Shown piece by piece: positions 25,553 to 37,500 of a stretch of 50,485 nt of DNA (its first letter is position 1; every line of letters starts with the position of its first letter). The position numbers and the translations under genes were made by a program. A model generated the notes under the pieces. That model worked only from the letters and a program-made list of their open reading frames with translations. It was not told the DNA's origin and searched no databases. Origin of the DNA: CAZHZT01 sp964537285 (GTDB taxonomy: Bacteria; Bacteroidota; Bacteroidia; Chitinophagales; Saprospiraceae); NCBI GenBank assembly GCA_964537285.1, contig CAZHZT010000033.1:1-50485 (forward strand). The letters are read 5' to 3'.

Positions 25553-26419
25553 CTAAAGTCTGCTTTTGAAGAAGTTCATCATTGGAACTACATAGTCTCG
25601 ATCCGTTCTGAGAGAAACCAGATCGATGCCACTTTTCTTAAAGAATTGCTCTAGTAAATCTTTATTTTTTAGCCATTCGGCTTTGAAGTGGGTTCGTATT
25701 TTTTTCCGTGAAGTATCGACCCATTGTTCGCGGCCCGTTTCAGCATCTTTCAGTTTAATCAACCCGACGGGAGGAAGCTCAGCTTCTCTCGGGTCAAAAA
25801 CATGCATTCCAATCAGGTCATGCCTGTTATTAACAGATTTCACCGCATCTTCATAACCCGAATCTACAAAGTCTGAAAGCAAGAAAACCGTAGAGCGCTT
25901 CCGAATAACTCTTGAGAAATAGCGCAGTGCCTCTTTGAGGTCGGTTCCTTTGTGTTCCGGCTCAAAATCCAGGAGTTCCCGAATGATATGAAGCACGTGC
26001 AATTTTCCTTTTTGAGGCGGAATGAATTTTTCTATTTTATCACTAAAAAGAATAACGCCAATTTTATCATTATTTTGAAGCGCTGAAAAGGCCAGAACGG
26101 CAGCGATCTCCGTAATCATTTCCCGCTTAAACCAATTCACAGAACCAAAGGATTCTGAAGCACTCACATCCACCAAAAGCATGAGGGTCAGTTCCCTTTC
26201 CTCCTGAAATACCTTAATGTAGGGATGATTAAACCGGGCCGTTACTTTCCAATCGATGGTACGGATATCGTCTCCGGGTTGGTATTCACGTACCTCGCTA
26301 AAGGTCAATCCCCGACCTTTAAAAGCACTATGATACTCTCCGGCAAAAATATTTCGCGAGAGCCCCCGGGTCTTTACCTCTATCTTACGTACTTTTTTAA
26401 GTAACTCTTTAGTCTCCAA
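25553..26419 (-). CDS. DUF58-domain protein of the aerotolerance operon
   Basis: 288 residues, soluble. It contains the DUF58 core motif REYQPGDDIRTIDWKVTAR at 44-62 and a vWA-like strand with D84-V-S86-A-S88. DUF58 proteins are constant partners of MoxR ATPases, and the gene order here (MoxR, DUF58, membrane protein, BatA, BatB) is the standard one. It probably links the ATPase to the membrane vWA proteins. It is separated from the ATPase gene by 148 bases that hold the heptamer array. Confidence 0.92.
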   Translation of the reverse strand: METKELLKKVRKIEVKTRGLSRNIFAGEYHSAFKGRGLTFSEVREYQPGDDIRTIDWKVTARFNHPYIKVFQEERELTLMLLVDVSASESFGSVNWFKREMITEIAAVLAFSALQNNDKIGVILFSDKIEKFIPPQKGKLHVLHIIRELLDFEPEHKGTDLKEALRYFSRVIRKRSTVFLLSDFVDSGYEDAVKSVNNRHDLIGMHVFDPREAELPPVGLIKLKDAETGREQWVDTSRKKIRTHFKAEWLKNKDLLEQFFKKSGIDLVSLRTDRDYVVPMMNFFKSRL

Positions 26420-26499
26420 GCTATTCTTTTTTAGTCCTTGTAAAAATCAAAATAGGAAAACTGTAAACGAGTCTATTTAATAGACTTGTACTCGTTAAA

Positions 26500-26557
26500 C
26501 GTTCCCCGTTCTCCGTTCTCCGTTCTCCGTTTCCCGTTTTCCGTTTCCCGTTTTCCG
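26500..26557. repeat. Tandem heptamer array, eight units
   Basis: Eight uninterrupted 7-bp units (CGTTCCC, CGTTCTC three times, CGTTTCC, CGTTTTC, CGTTTCC, CGTTTTC) plus CG. It lies between the ATPase and DUF58 genes and is the longest and most regular of five such arrays in the window. Confidence 0.85.
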
Positions 26558-26567
26558 CAATTTTTTT

Positions 26568-27563
26568 TTAAGGAACTTCTACTCTATTTAAAATTTCACT
26601 GATGATTTCCTCTGCCTTCACGTTCTCTGCTGCCGCTTCGTAGGTAAGCCCCAGGCGGTGGCGCATTACATCATGGCATACATTTCGTACATCTTCCGGG
26701 ATCACATATCCACGGCGATTAATAAACGCATGTGCTTTTGCGGCCTGTGCCATACTGATACCAGCTCTGGGAGAAGCACCGTATTGAATAAATGACTCCA
26801 TATTCCTGAGGCCGGCATCGGCAGGGAATCGAGTAGCAAAAACAATGTCTACGATATATTTTCTGACTTTTTCATCGATGTACACTTCGGAAACCACATC
26901 TCGGGCCTGGAGAATTTGCTGGGGAGTCAGTACTTTATTCGGCTGAGGCTTGATACGCTGAATATTCTGATCGATGATTTGCATTTCTTCCTCGCGAGTA
27001 GGATAATCAACCACCACTTTGAGCATAAAACGATCGACCTGAGCTTCAGGGAGGGGATAAGTTCCTTCCTGTTCGATTGGGTTTTGAGTAGCGAGCACGA
27101 GGAAAGGTTCCTCCATTTTATAGGTTTTATCGGACAAGGTTACCTGACGTTCTTGCATGACTTCAAGTAAAGCACTTTGCACTTTGGCAGGCGCCCGGTT
27201 GATCTCATCTGCCAGAATAAAGTTGGCAAAAATAGGGCCTTTTTGCACATAAAATTCCTCCTTCTTCGGGCTGTAGATCATGGTTCCCAATAAATCAGCC
27301 GGTAAGAGATCAGGTGTGAACTGTATACGGCTAAAGGAGGCATCCACTGTTTTGGAGAGCGTGGTAATTGCCAGAGTTTTAGCCAAACCAGGCACCCCTT
27401 CTAATAAGATATGGCCATTTACAAGTAATCCGATAAGCAATCTTTCACTGAGCTTCTTTTGCCCTACGATCACTTTCTTCATTTCCAGCATGATCATATC
27501 GGCAATAGCGCTTTCGCGTTGAATCTTTTCGTTTAACTCCTGAATGTCTACAGTTGTACTCAT
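26568..27563 (-). CDS. MoxR-family AAA+ ATPase
   Basis: 331 residues, first gene of the Bat operon. Walker A is GVPGLAKT at 56-63, Walker B is FILADE at 115-120, and sensor 1 lies in ATQNPIEQEGTYPLPEAQ. MoxR ATPases act as chaperone-like assembly factors with vWA proteins, here BatA, BatB and the DUF58 protein. It is cytosolic. Transcription probably begins in the 325-base gap to the divergent unknown gene, but no clean promoter was seen. Confidence 0.95.
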   Translation of the reverse strand: MSTTVDIQELNEKIQRESAIADMIMLEMKKVIVGQKKLSERLLIGLLVNGHILLEGVPGLAKTLAITTLSKTVDASFSRIQFTPDLLPADLLGTMIYSPKKEEFYVQKGPIFANFILADEINRAPAKVQSALLEVMQERQVTLSDKTYKMEEPFLVLATQNPIEQEGTYPLPEAQVDRFMLKVVVDYPTREEEMQIIDQNIQRIKPQPNKVLTPQQILQARDVVSEVYIDEKVRKYIVDIVFATRFPADAGLRNMESFIQYGASPRAGISMAQAAKAHAFINRRGYVIPEDVRNVCHDVMRHRLGLTYEAAAENVKAEEIISEILNRVEVP

Positions 27564-27631
27564 GATTTCGCTTTTTTTGACATTATGTCGGGATCAACAT
27601 GCGTGCCAAATGACCACCAGATGAAAAATTG

Positions 27632-27728
27632 GCAGGATAATATTTAATAGGAAGGATAGCGCGGGTTTTTAATTTTTCCGGGAAAAATTAAAAACCCGCG
27701 CTATCCTTCCTATTAAATATTATCCTGC
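27632..27728. repeat. 97-nt perfect palindrome
   Basis: A perfect 48-bp inverted repeat (27632-27679 with 27681-27728) around one central base. It lies between the divergent MoxR and unknown genes, where a terminator is not required. The remaining bases of the 27564-27888 gap show nothing else that can be named. Confidence 0.85.
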
Positions 27729-27888
27729 TGAGAGGAATGCCCTACTTTTAAGGAATTCAATAATAGTTTATGGAACAATATTCTACTCTTTTGGAACAAA
27801 AATCACCTTTTAATGCTCACTTTCCCTGCAACTTTGTATTAAAGATTTGAGGTTAAGTAGAATCAATTATTAACAAAAAAAGATAAAG

Positions 27889-28482
27889 ATGGCTACTATA
27901 GCGAAAGCAGTATCACCCGAAACGAATTTAGCAAGCAACCCTACTAGATTGGCAGGCATAAAAGATGGAAGAACACCCAACAGCATTAACGCCTTCGAAT
28001 CAGCAGAAGCATTTTCTGAATTTGTTGAGGAAACCTTGACTTCAGGAATGCGACTTGGCATCCCAGGGTGTTCATCCCATGATGTTGGTAAAACCAAAAG
28101 GCGTGAAGTCCTGATGCGCATCGATGAGTTCAATGAAGTTCCTGCAGAAAGTCCGTCGGGCACATCTCAAAATGAGTTGCGAGCTCTGCAAACGAAATTG
28201 CAACAGTTAGAAGAAGTCATGAAGCTCTATAGGATTAACCAGGCCTTCACTGTAAACTTCCGTTGCCTTGGAGATGAACAACTTTTCACTAACAGCCTAA
28301 GCAGTAGTAGCTATACGATATGGCAAACTACTTCTCTCTGTAATTTAATCGCCTGGATTGAGATCTTGGACAAAAATAATCAAAGAGTAAAACTACAAGA
28401 GTTAGTGACCGACGAAGAGACTCTTAACAAGGTGGATATGTACCTTAAAATGTTTGTTATTCAATTTCTAAGAAATGTTTAG
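27889..28482 (+). CDS. Protein of unknown function
   Basis: 197 residues, not recognised. It has no signal peptide or transmembrane helix. The N-terminal ~95 residues are polar with Ser/Thr/Glu. A short coiled coil lies at about 95-112 (ELRALQTKLQQLEEVMKLY), and the C terminus looks helical. A clean ATG and a canonical terminator at its end support a real gene. It stands alone between the divergent Bat operon and the convergent giant gene, so context gives no function. Confidence 0.7.
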   Translation: MATIAKAVSPETNLASNPTRLAGIKDGRTPNSINAFESAEAFSEFVEETLTSGMRLGIPGCSSHDVGKTKRREVLMRIDEFNEVPAESPSGTSQNELRALQTKLQQLEEVMKLYRINQAFTVNFRCLGDEQLFTNSLSSSSYTIWQTTSLCNLIAWIEILDKNNQRVKLQELVTDEETLNKVDMYLKMFVIQFLRNV

Positions 28483-28511
28483 AAATGAGAAGGGCAACTT
28501 CTCCCACCCAA

Positions 28512-28549
28512 AAAAAAGGCCGGCTTCCAATCGGAAGCCGGCCTTTTTT
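28512..28549. terminator. Canonical bidirectional intrinsic terminator
   Basis: A 17-bp stem (28512-28528 with 28533-28549, loop AATC), GC-rich in the middle, with A- and T-runs at its ends so that it works on both strands. It serves the unknown gene and the convergent giant gene. Confidence 0.9.
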
Positions 28550-28575
28550 ATACCGTATCGACAATTATCGAATCA

Positions 28576-31500
28576 TTATTCGATAATCAACATTTTCTTA
28601 GTCGCTGTATGCTTAGGCGTATCCAACTGATAGTACAACATACCTGCAGCACCTAAATCAGCACGATTCAAGCTTACAGTATTATAACCTCTGTTGAAAT
28701 CACCTTCAATTACTTGAATTACTTTACCGCTTAGATCATAGATCTTCAAGGTAGCAGAAGTAGCTTCTGGTAAGTAGAAACCAATCAAAGTTTCGCTCTT
28801 GAATGGGTTTGGCTGGTTCTGATACAATTCGAATTCACCACCCACGATTACACTGCCTTTAGCACTGTTGAAGCGAAGCGCTACATCCATGAACTGAGCC
28901 GTAGCCGTATAAGCTTCTGCCTTAACAAGGCGAGAGTTCACTGTGATTACATCACTTAGTTGAGCATTTGCTTTAGCTGTGAATGTAAGAGCAAACAATG
29001 CTGTATTGTCTTCAACACTTACATTACTAGCGTTCCAGCTAGTCGTAATAACACCTTCTTCAACTCTTGAAAGACCGAAGTTGTCAGCAGTTAAGTTAAC
29101 CAATTGACCTTCTCTGGCCGCTACAAACTCTAATGCATTATTATCGAAAGCCAAAGTGAACTGGTATCCTAAGATGTTATTGAATGCTTCAGCATTGAAC
29201 TCTACAGTATACGTTTCGCCAGCGATCAATTCGCGATCTTCAACCTGGAATACCAGGTCACCAACGAAGTTACGATCTTCACTTGAAGCGAATTCGTTAG
29301 GAACAGCATCACCAGAAACATCACCGATCTTAACACCTACAAAGTTATTCTCCAATTCATCCTGAGCCAAGTCATTGATACCAATCACTTCTGGGAATGC
29401 AGGAAGGAATGGATTTGCAGGATTAGGGAACTGGTAAAGTTCCTCAACAAATCTCCAGGAATTATTTTCCGGTAACTCATCGATGATGTGCAGGATCAAC
29501 TTACGCAATTCAACGATATCGAAAGTAGTTACTTTACCGTCATTGGTTGCATCTGCAGCAATGATCTTGTATGGCGTAGCTAGTGGCTGAATGCCCAAGA
29601 TGTGCTGGCTGATCATTACAAGGTCGAATGTAGTTACACCGTTCAGGTAGTTGACGTCCTTCTCAGGAGTGATCGTATAGTTATCGTTGATTGGCAACTG
29701 GAAGCTGAATACACCGTCATTGCCTGTAGTAACCATCTGTGGAGAGTTCGAACCATTTGAGCTCGTAACTTCTACATCAACAAGAGCAACCGGATCGTTA
29801 AGCTCTGTCTCAATTGCCCCAGCAATAGTAGCCGTTGGAGCAAGGTTACATACATCGTTAGGATCGGTTACGAAAACAGTCGTCTCACAGAAATCTTGAT
29901 TCCCGTACTCATCTGTTGCATATACAGTAACAGTAGTTTGACCAGCATCCACATCTAAACAATCAAATGTGATCAATGTATCCGTTACATCAGGAGAGAA
30001 AGAGAACAACAATTCTTCGTATGGAGTACAGTTATCGTAGCTATCACCATTTTCAAAAGAAGAAACATTCAAAGTAACCATCTGGCTAGAAGGCATGATC
30101 ACTGTAGAAAGTACCTTACAAATTGGAGTAGGTGGCTTGCAATCTTTAACTTCAAATGTATATTCACAAGTTGCAATATTACCACAACCATCTTCAACTT
30201 TCCACTGAATTAAGTGCAGACCAATTGGATAAGCACCACTTGCTTCATTCTCAGCATTTCCTGCATTTGCAAGTGGGTTGAAATCAGAGTTGAAATCGAA
30301 TGTTGGTGCGTTAGGATCAGTAGGATCAAAGAATGCATCGATCTTGTAGTAGTAAGTCAAATCATCAAGATCTGTACAATCATCTTCTCCCTCAATAACC
30401 AAATCAACTGGGATAGGCTCACAATCAGGCTCAAAACCACAGATTGTCAAGTCTTCACAAGTAGAAGTAATCGTTGGAGGATCAGACTCAAGAACCTTGA
30501 TTTCCTGATTGAACGTCCATGTAACATAACCTAATGGGAAGCTATTATCTGGCTGGCACCAGTCAACAACTGACCACTTACGGATCAACTTGATACATCC
30601 AGGCTCTGTAATTGGAAGCTCAGTATCCTTAAAGCTTACTCCAACTAAATCACATGCATCTTCAAAGATACGTGGACGAACATCAAACTCATTTACATCC
30701 GGGTTATTTTCAAGCTCATCCGGATCAAGACCCGCGCCACAGCTATTCAATGTAATATCACAAGGCCATTCAACTCCGTCATCTGGGCTGTGCGTGTCAC
30801 AACCAAAGAATGGAGTAGCCCAGCACTCTGTATCACAAATATCGAATGGAGTACTATTTACAATACTGATGATCTGAACACAAGAAGCTGTCAATCCTTG
30901 CTTATCGATAGCCGTGTAAATACGAGTAACAGTTCCTTCACCACACTGATCAGGGCCACCATTCTGAGAAACATTCACTCTTTCCACACCACAGTTATCA
31001 AATGAAGCATTGTAGAATCCAATCTGCTCGTTCACTGGTAACAAGAATACCGGAGGATCATTAGGATTCACAGGATTAACCGTTACACCATCGAACTTGT
31101 CAGGATCAAACTCCCAGCAGTCAATTGTTTTATTAGGAGGACAAGTAATTACCGGAGGTAATTTATCATTAACTGTAACATTCACCATACACTCGTTAAA
31201 GCGAGCTGTTGGATCATTTTCAGAGAAATTGCCAATTACATCGTATACGCGTAAACGAACAACAATGGTTTCGTTCACATCATCACAGTCAAAATCAACA
31301 CAATCAGTGAATGGCTCAAATGGAGCAGCATCCATACGCTTAACTTTGTAAGCCAGGATTTCGCAGTTATCGGTAGAACCATCATCAAATGTTTCAGCAC
31401 ATACTGTTGCCATTCCATCAGTAGTCAAAGAGATTACTGTTTCTTCATCGCAAATTGCTACCGGAGGATCATCATCCTGAACCGTCATTGGAACTTCACA

Positions 31501-34500
31501 TACTGTTTCATTTCCACAATCATCTGTTGCGGTATATGTAATGATGTAGTTACCTACAGGAACATTAACTAATGTATTATCATTCAGGAATTCTCCAACA
31601 TCAGCAGTAATTACTATTGAGATGTTATCCGGGCTTGAGCAATCATCTGTTGCTACAGCCATTGGAAGAACAACATCAGCAAGACATGCATTACCTTTAG
31701 TACCAACTGTAAGAGGAGCTGGGCACATCAATTGAGGGCCAGTCTTATCTAATACTTTGATCAGTTGATCCATCTGAGCCATGTCAGCCGTACAGTTATC
31801 CATCACTGTCCATGTACGTAAAACTTTTAAAGAACCTTCACATAATTCAACAACAAGATCCTCAAAAGAAACAAGTAATTCGCACATATCACCCGTAGCA
31901 ACCTCAATACCGTTAATCATTGGACGACCCGTATTAGAAGGATCTGTATTCGGATTGCTGCAATCAAGAGCAGGAATATCAATATCGTTAATATCAGCAG
32001 GGAAAGAAACATCATTTACAGATGGTCTTGCTACTGTAATTACTTGATTACAAGTAGCCGTATTACCGCTTTCATCCGTAGCTGTCCAAACGCGTGTGAT
32101 AATCTTGATGAAATCATCATCGCAATCACCATCTACCGTTGAATCAACAAAATCCAAGGTAACATCACCACAAGCATCTTCAGCAAGAGGGCCACCAACT
32201 AAACCAGAAGAGATGGACAATTTAGCACCAAGGAAGTTGCCAGTTTGAACGCCTGAATTAACTGCATCATAGATTCTCAATACCCAAGTACCTTCAGCAG
32301 TTTTTCCATTAAACATTGCATTGAATGAGTTGTAAGGCTTGAATGAACCACTCATACCAGCAACATCAAGGTTTTCGAAATCTTCAGAAGTATTGGTCGC
32401 TTGTTGATCAAAAGTAGCGTTGATATCATCTACAGATGTTCCAAGATCATCTTCACCATTTGCAAATGTATCGTAGCATTTTCCATCTTCTGTACCAGGA
32501 CGCTCGAATAGAACAGCAACGCTTCCGTCAGGAGCCACTAATTCAGCACTTAAATCACCTACCCAAGTGTGTTGGATGCTTAACTCTAAATCAACATCTG
32601 TAACTACGCCATCAGCATCTACAATGAAAGGAATTTCAAGTACGTTAGTACCGTCTTCACATCCATCAAAAATTGGCGTATCATCACCGAAATATTCGTA
32701 TTCGCTCACTTTAGAACTTCCAACAATAAAATCAGGATCCGTGGACTCTACACAGCTTACTGTTACATCACTGCACTCAATTGTAGGAGGCAGGTTATCA
32801 AATACATTTACTGTAGTTTCACAGAAGTTATTCATATTTTCAGGATCCGTCACTACGGCTGTAATAACCTGTCCGATTTGAGGAGCACCTAGCATGTTAC
32901 CCAGGTTATTTCCAGCTTCGTCAAATAATTCAACGATGTAATCATCATAACAGCCATAAGGTCCACCTTCTAAGATATCGTCTGCACCAACAATTGCTTC
33001 GCAATCAGGATCAAGCGCTACATTTACCTCATCATTACATGCAAGCGTCGGAATTGGATTAGGGAACTCATTAACTATTACATCGAAAGTACAAGTAGAC
33101 ATGTTACCTTCGTTATCCGTAGCTTTCCAGATTTGATTAGTTGTACCGATTGGGTAGAAATCGCCTGAAGTCAGGTCAGAGTTATCGATTTGCTCAACTA
33201 AAGGCTCTCCTCCGATTTGTACAGTATAGAAAATATTACCATTCCAAGTTCTAGGATTAAATGTAGCACCAGTAAATGCAGGAGCACCTTTACCTACACC
33301 CGTTGTAATCTGCATATTGGCATCCGTGTATGTATTCGCGCCACTTGTATACAAAAAGCGGTTTGTAACAATATTATAGCTAGCTAAGTTGATGTAGATA
33401 CCAAAAGACTCACCTGGTTGGATCGTCAAACCACCAATTGGTAGTGGAGTAGGATTACCCTGACCTTGAGAAACAGCATTGCCAGCACCCAATAAAGTCC
33501 ATTGGCTAGGATCGTTTGTTTTACCTACGAATGTATTTGGCGTAACATAAACCTCCAAATCCGCAATAAAACCTACTGCTGCATCAAGATTAATATCAAA
33601 GCTAGTAATCGTAATTGCACCAGCCGCGCCAATATTTGAAACGTCAAACATGTTACCGGCAAATCCATTGTTGTCGTTGAACGTAGTACCCAAGAAGGTA
33701 GTTGTCAACATGAATTCACAGTTATCGGTAGCCGTTACGTTATAATTAACGATTGCTTCACAAGCACCTGGATCAAGATTTACAACGATTTCATTTGGAC
33801 AGAAAATGTCCGGAGGTAATACATCCACAACTGTAACCGTAAGATTACAAGAGCTTGAGTTACCACAATCATCCGTACCTGTAAGCGTAACATTTACATC
33901 ACCGATGTTCATACATTCAAAAGTAGATTGAGAAAGAGAAAGCGTTACTGAGCTGCAGTTATCAGAGCTACCAGCATCTACATCTGCAGGCTCAATCGTA
34001 GCATTACCATCTTCATCCAATTCTACTGTAATATCCTGGCAAAGTACCGTTGGGGCCGTGTTGTCTTCAACCGTAATAGTTTGTACAACAGTATTGATAT
34101 TTCCACACTCATCTTCAATTGACCATGTTCTGGTGATGGTAGATTCACCTACGCAGCTACCCGGAGTAACTACTTCCGTAGCATTATCAAGAATATTGAT
34201 ATTGTTTGAAGAGCTACAGTTATCAGAAATATCGCTGCTAGAAATAGTCAAAGCAGCAGGAATAGCATCGCACTCAACAGTTACATCTCCAGGAAGTGTA
34301 ATATCAAATGTAGGAGCTTGTGTGTCCTGAACGGTTATTACTTGTGTTTCAGTAGTAGAGTTACCGCAACCATCAACAGCTGTCCATGTACGTGTTAACG
34401 TAAAGTTGTTTGGACAAGAACCAGGCGTTGAAGTTTCATTGAAAGAAACAGAAACCGTACCATCACAGTTATCAGAAGCCGTTACAGCAGCAGGAGCAGG

Positions 34501-37500
34501 AACATTATCACACTCTACTGTTGCATCAGCAGGAACACCGCTTAATACGGGAGCAGTATCATCATTTACTGAGATAGTTTGAGAGATTGAAGTAGTATTT
34601 CCACATACATCTACGAACGTCCAGGTACGAACAGTAACAAAGCTGTTAGCGCAAGCACCTTGAGTCGTCATATCCACCGGAGATACAGTAATATCCCCAT
34701 CGCAATTATCAACTGCTGTTAAATCTACTGGCGCAGGTACATCTGCAGCACACTGAAGTGTAACATCCGCCGGAGCAGCAGGAGCAACTGGTGCAGTAGT
34801 ATCATCAACCGTAATGGTTTGTGATATGCTGCTAGAGTTACCGCACTCATCGGTAATTGTCCATGTTCTGTTAAGAGTGAAATTATTCGGGCAAGAGCCA
34901 GCATCAACTTGCTCATCGAAAGCAATATCAATGGAGCCTTCTGGAGAACAGTTGTCAGAAACATCACTTGGAGCCGGAATAAATGGAGCAGGTACATCCG
35001 CTGCACACTGATAAGTTTCATCTTGTGGAGCAGGGAAATCGAATGTTGGAGGAGTAGTATCTTCTACCGTAATCTCCTGCGATACAGTTGTAGTGTTTCC
35101 ACAAGCATCGGTAGCAGTCCAGGAATCAATAATCGTGTAATTGTTGATGCAGTTACCAGGAATAACTGTTTCAGTATAAACCAAATCCACAACGCCACAA
35201 TTATCGGTAGCTGTTGGATTAGCCGGGGAAGGCACCATATCGCATTCTACCGTAATATCAGCAGGTACCCCTGTAATGACAGGATTTGTATCGTCATTTA
35301 CCGTGATCGTCTGAGAAACGGAAGAAGTGTTGCCACAAACATCCGTGAACGTCCAAGTGCGTACTTCTACGAAATCATTCACACAAGAACCTGGTGTAAT
35401 TTGAATTGTTGGAGAAACCGTGATATCTCCATCACAGTTATCCACTGCTGTTAAATCTACCGGTGCCGGTACATCTGTTGCACATTGTAATGTTAAATCA
35501 CCAGGAGCAGCAGGAGTAGCAGGAGCTGTATTATCATTTACAGTGATTGTTTGAGAAACAGAAGAAGTGTTTCCACAAATATCCGTAAATGTCCAGGTAC
35601 GAACCATCACGAAATCGTTCACACAAGAACCCGCTGTAGTTTGAGAAGTAGGAGAAACTGTGATATCACCATCGCAGTTATCAACAGCTGTTAAATCTAC
35701 TGGTGCTGGTACATCTGTTGCACATTGTACCGTTACATCCGCTGGTGGAGCCGGAGCAACCGGAGCAGTATCGTCACTTACTGTAATGGTTTGTGAAATA
35801 GAAGAAGAGTTCCCACAAACATCCGTAAATGTCCATGAGCGAGTAATTACGAAATCATTATCACAAGAACCCGCAGCAATTGAAGAAGCTGGAAGACCAA
35901 CAATATCGCCATCGCAATTATCAACAGCAGTAAGCGTTGGAACAGCAGGTACATCAGTTGCACACTGAACTGTAATATCCGCTGGCGCAGCCGGCGCAAC
36001 TGGAGCAGTATCATCACTTACTGTGATGATTTGAGTATAAACAAAAGTATTACCCGCATTGTCAGTGAACGTCCAGGTTCTCGTTACCACAAAATCATTT
36101 GCACAACTACCAGGAGTAATCGCATCTACCGGATCAACAGTAATAGAACCATCACAAAAATCACTTGCCGTTAATGGCATACCAGCAGGCACATCACCAG
36201 CACATTGTACCGTAAGATCATCCGGAGGAAGTGGTGTACCCGGAGGGCCTGGGAAGAAAGGCTCTTCAGTATCAACGATAGTCGCTTTACCATCAATCGT
36301 TCTAACAGGAACAACAAATGGAGGAACACCGCCATTTGTAGAAGCTTCAACAGGCGTTGGGAATTCAATGAAACGAATGTCCGTCATATCTCCAACTTCA
36401 CCGGTAATATTGAAGGCAAGTGTAAAAATTACAAAACTATCAGGAAAAGATTTTCCAATATTCTCATCATCAAACCAAGAGAAAGAAAGTGTATCACCGA
36501 AGTCACCAAAACCAGCTGTTGGTGGAAGACCAATACTTGCAATAGATTCAAAATCCAATACGTCTTCATCCCAGGTTAAGGTAAACTGCAAACCACGAAG
36601 ATCCGTGAAATTATTCACTTTAACATCAATCAAAGTAGGCTCAATTCCACACTCTACATCTTGAGGCTCGATATATACCGTTAATGTATCATTTACATGT
36701 ACATTGAAGCTACACTCATCTGTGTTTCCACCTTGATCAGTAGCTGTATAAGTAACTTTAGTATCACCAATATTAAACGCTTCTCCACTTGCATCATCTA
36801 CACCACTTCCCGTAGTAGCACCCATAAGTGTATATGTTACATCTACAGGACCACAGTTATCTGTAACATCTACAGGAGCAATACCATTAACGATCTGACT
36901 TGGCAAACCAAGAATGTTTGATACCGTCACATCGTCAGGGCAAGTAATTGAAGGTGGATCAAAATCGACTACATCTTCAACAGATTGGAAAAATTGGATT
37001 GGAATCGGCGTTGATAGCGGTGTAGTTGCTACACTTGCTTGTATAAATGTAGGAAAATCACCTTCTATAATGTCAGCAAAAGCACCTACAGGTCCTACTA
37101 CACTGAAGTGAATAGAGAATAATACGGCGCCATCAGGAAGAGAATTCGAATCATCATACCAAGCAAAAGTAAGTTGTCCGGCAGCAGGGAACTCACCGAA
37201 ATCATTTTGCTCAAGATCCATGATTGGAGCAAAATTATCTACAAATTGGTAGCTCAATACCGAAGGATCCCAATTAAGGGTGAATTGTACGCCATTAAGC
37301 GTATCAAAACCATCCTCTACAATTACGTCAACAACATAATCCGTTAAATCGCATTCAGCAGGGCCTTGTGCTTCAAGATCAAGCACTAAAAGATTATTCA
37401 ATGCTGCACACTCAACAGTAAAACTTCCGTCGAAAGCTGTAGAAGCTGTTGGATTAGGGAAGCTAGTTACATCTGAAACTTCCAGGCCATTGATCTCAAC

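Noticed and set aside
26500..26557. Heptamer array as CRISPR or replication iterons
   Set aside because: No spacers, and units too short; no DnaA boxes or replication gene nearby.
34909..35454. Long plus-strand open frames antisense to the giant genes (also 36059-36664, 43816-44433, 48721-49212)
   Set aside because: They are shadows of a repetitive coding sequence lacking stops; no family is recognised and they recur wherever the modules recur.
35281..36240. Regular repeats as a CRISPR array
   Set aside because: The unit is 240 bp, fully coding, with no short repeat/spacer alternation.
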